From: UMGS1851 sp900555605
GTDB lineage: Bacteria > Bacillota > Clostridia > UBA1212 > UBA1255
DNA: 21,176 nucleotides
Direction: 5' to 3'
Assembly: GCA_902472555.1 (NCBI GenBank)
Contig: CABROF010000036.1
Coordinates: 1 to 21,176 of the forward strand
The notes beneath the pieces were generated by a model that was not told where the DNA came from, did no database searches, and was given only the letters and a program-made list of their open reading frames with translations. This document shows, one piece after another, positions 20,915 through 21,176 of this stretch (its first letter is position 1; every line of letters begins with the position of its first letter). Made by a program: the position numbers and the translations under genes.

Positions 20915-21176
20915 ACGCCGTACACAAACTCCGCTTTCAGCATAACATCAAAACCCTCTGACGGGTACTGGACGTCAACAGGAGCACCTACTACAAACCA
21001 GTGTCGGGAGAGTGTACCGCCTGATGGGCAGCATGGACCTGCCAAAAATGTCAACGGTAAAACCGAAACCTATCCGCCGCCGCTCAGACGATGGCGAATG
21101 CGCCAACCGCTTGCAGCAGCGGTTTTCCCAGGACACCCCAAATCTCGTATGGGTCAGCGATATCACTTACCTCAAG
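20893..21176 (+). pseudogene. IS3-family OrfB transposase, broken
   Basis: In the -1 frame relative to orfA the sequence reads ATLRQRLDAVHKLRFQHNIK, then meets TGA at 20959-20961, where a residue before RVLDVNRSTYYK is expected. After STYYK the frame jumps near 20999-21000 and continues in a third phase as SVGRVYRLMGSMDLPKMST and later NLVWVSDITYLK, the block with the first Asp of the DDE catalytic triad. The segment normally between STYYK and GRVYRLM (about 40 residues in relatives, from memory) is missing. A nonsense codon plus a frame-shifting deletion make it non-functional. The rest lies beyond the window. Confidence 0.82.

Larger units (their letters stand above)
20551..21176 (+). mobile_element. 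IS3-family insertion sequence, degenerate, right end outside the window
   Basis: The left end is probably near TGGACTTATACTATAAAAGT at 20551, an AT-rich end typical of IS3-family elements, where the recombinase-like translation stops making sense. Inside are an intact orfA (20627-20914) and a damaged orfB frame up to the window edge. The right inverted repeat and target duplication are not visible, so the boundaries are approximate. Confidence 0.75.

Noticed and set aside
1..21176. CRISPR array, rRNA, prophage module or toxin-antitoxin pair
   Set aside because: No regularly spaced repeats, rRNA sequence, phage structural genes or toxin-antitoxin motifs were seen.

Overview
The window looks like a chromosomal stretch of an anaerobic, spore-forming, mid-GC member of the Firmicutes, probably a gut clostridium of the Lachnospiraceae or Oscillospiraceae type. 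The evidence is a SleB-type spore cortex lytic enzyme, strong GGAGG ribosome binding sites, Gram-positive surface proteins with C-terminal membrane anchors, DUF4846 and DUF624/YesL-like proteins, a clostridial-style Crp/Fnr regulator beside a thioredoxin gene, and an Lsa-type ABC-F protein. This is inferred from gene content; no phylogenetic marker was tested.

Layout. Positions 1-2171 (minus strand): a 529-residue protein of unknown function followed by the 5' part of a sialate O-acetylesterase-like gene that runs off the left edge, probably one operon behind a good promoter. 2326-3060 (plus): sleB, ending at a shared hairpin. 3209-5327 (minus): a DUF624/YesL-like membrane protein that starts at TTG, then a DUF4846 protein. 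5442-9578 (minus): two secreted, membrane-anchored proteins, one a GH99-like glycoside hydrolase with a CBM9-like module. 9628-11467 (plus): an Lsa-family ABC-F ribosome protection gene with a 305-base leader containing a candidate leader peptide and a clear intrinsic terminator. 11549-13095 (plus): an ECF sigma factor and its probable membrane-bound anti-sigma partner. 13342-15419 (plus): a fused double adenine methyltransferase of M.FokI type with no restriction gene beside it. 15538-18900 (plus): an SGNH esterase and a TIM-barrel glycosidase-like gene broken by one frameshift. 19034-20154: trxA and a Crp/Fnr regulator, convergent and overlapping by 12 bases. 20177-20393: a complete tRNA-Pro(TGG) unit with promoter and terminator. 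20392-21176: the tail of a probable serine recombinase and a degenerate IS3-family element, a small mobile scar at the right edge.

How the parts fit. Two recurring themes are glycan breakdown (two esterases, a surface GH99-like enzyme, a cytoplasmic glycosidase-like protein, and a YesL-like protein of a family often found near sugar uptake genes) and response to envelope or antibiotic stress (Lsa-type ABC-F with attenuator, ECF sigma with anti-sigma, Crp/Fnr with thioredoxin). Most transcription units carry their own promoter with 17-base spacing, so this is a mosaic of small units rather than one large operon. The most notable items are the ABC-F attenuator leader and the lone double methyltransferase.
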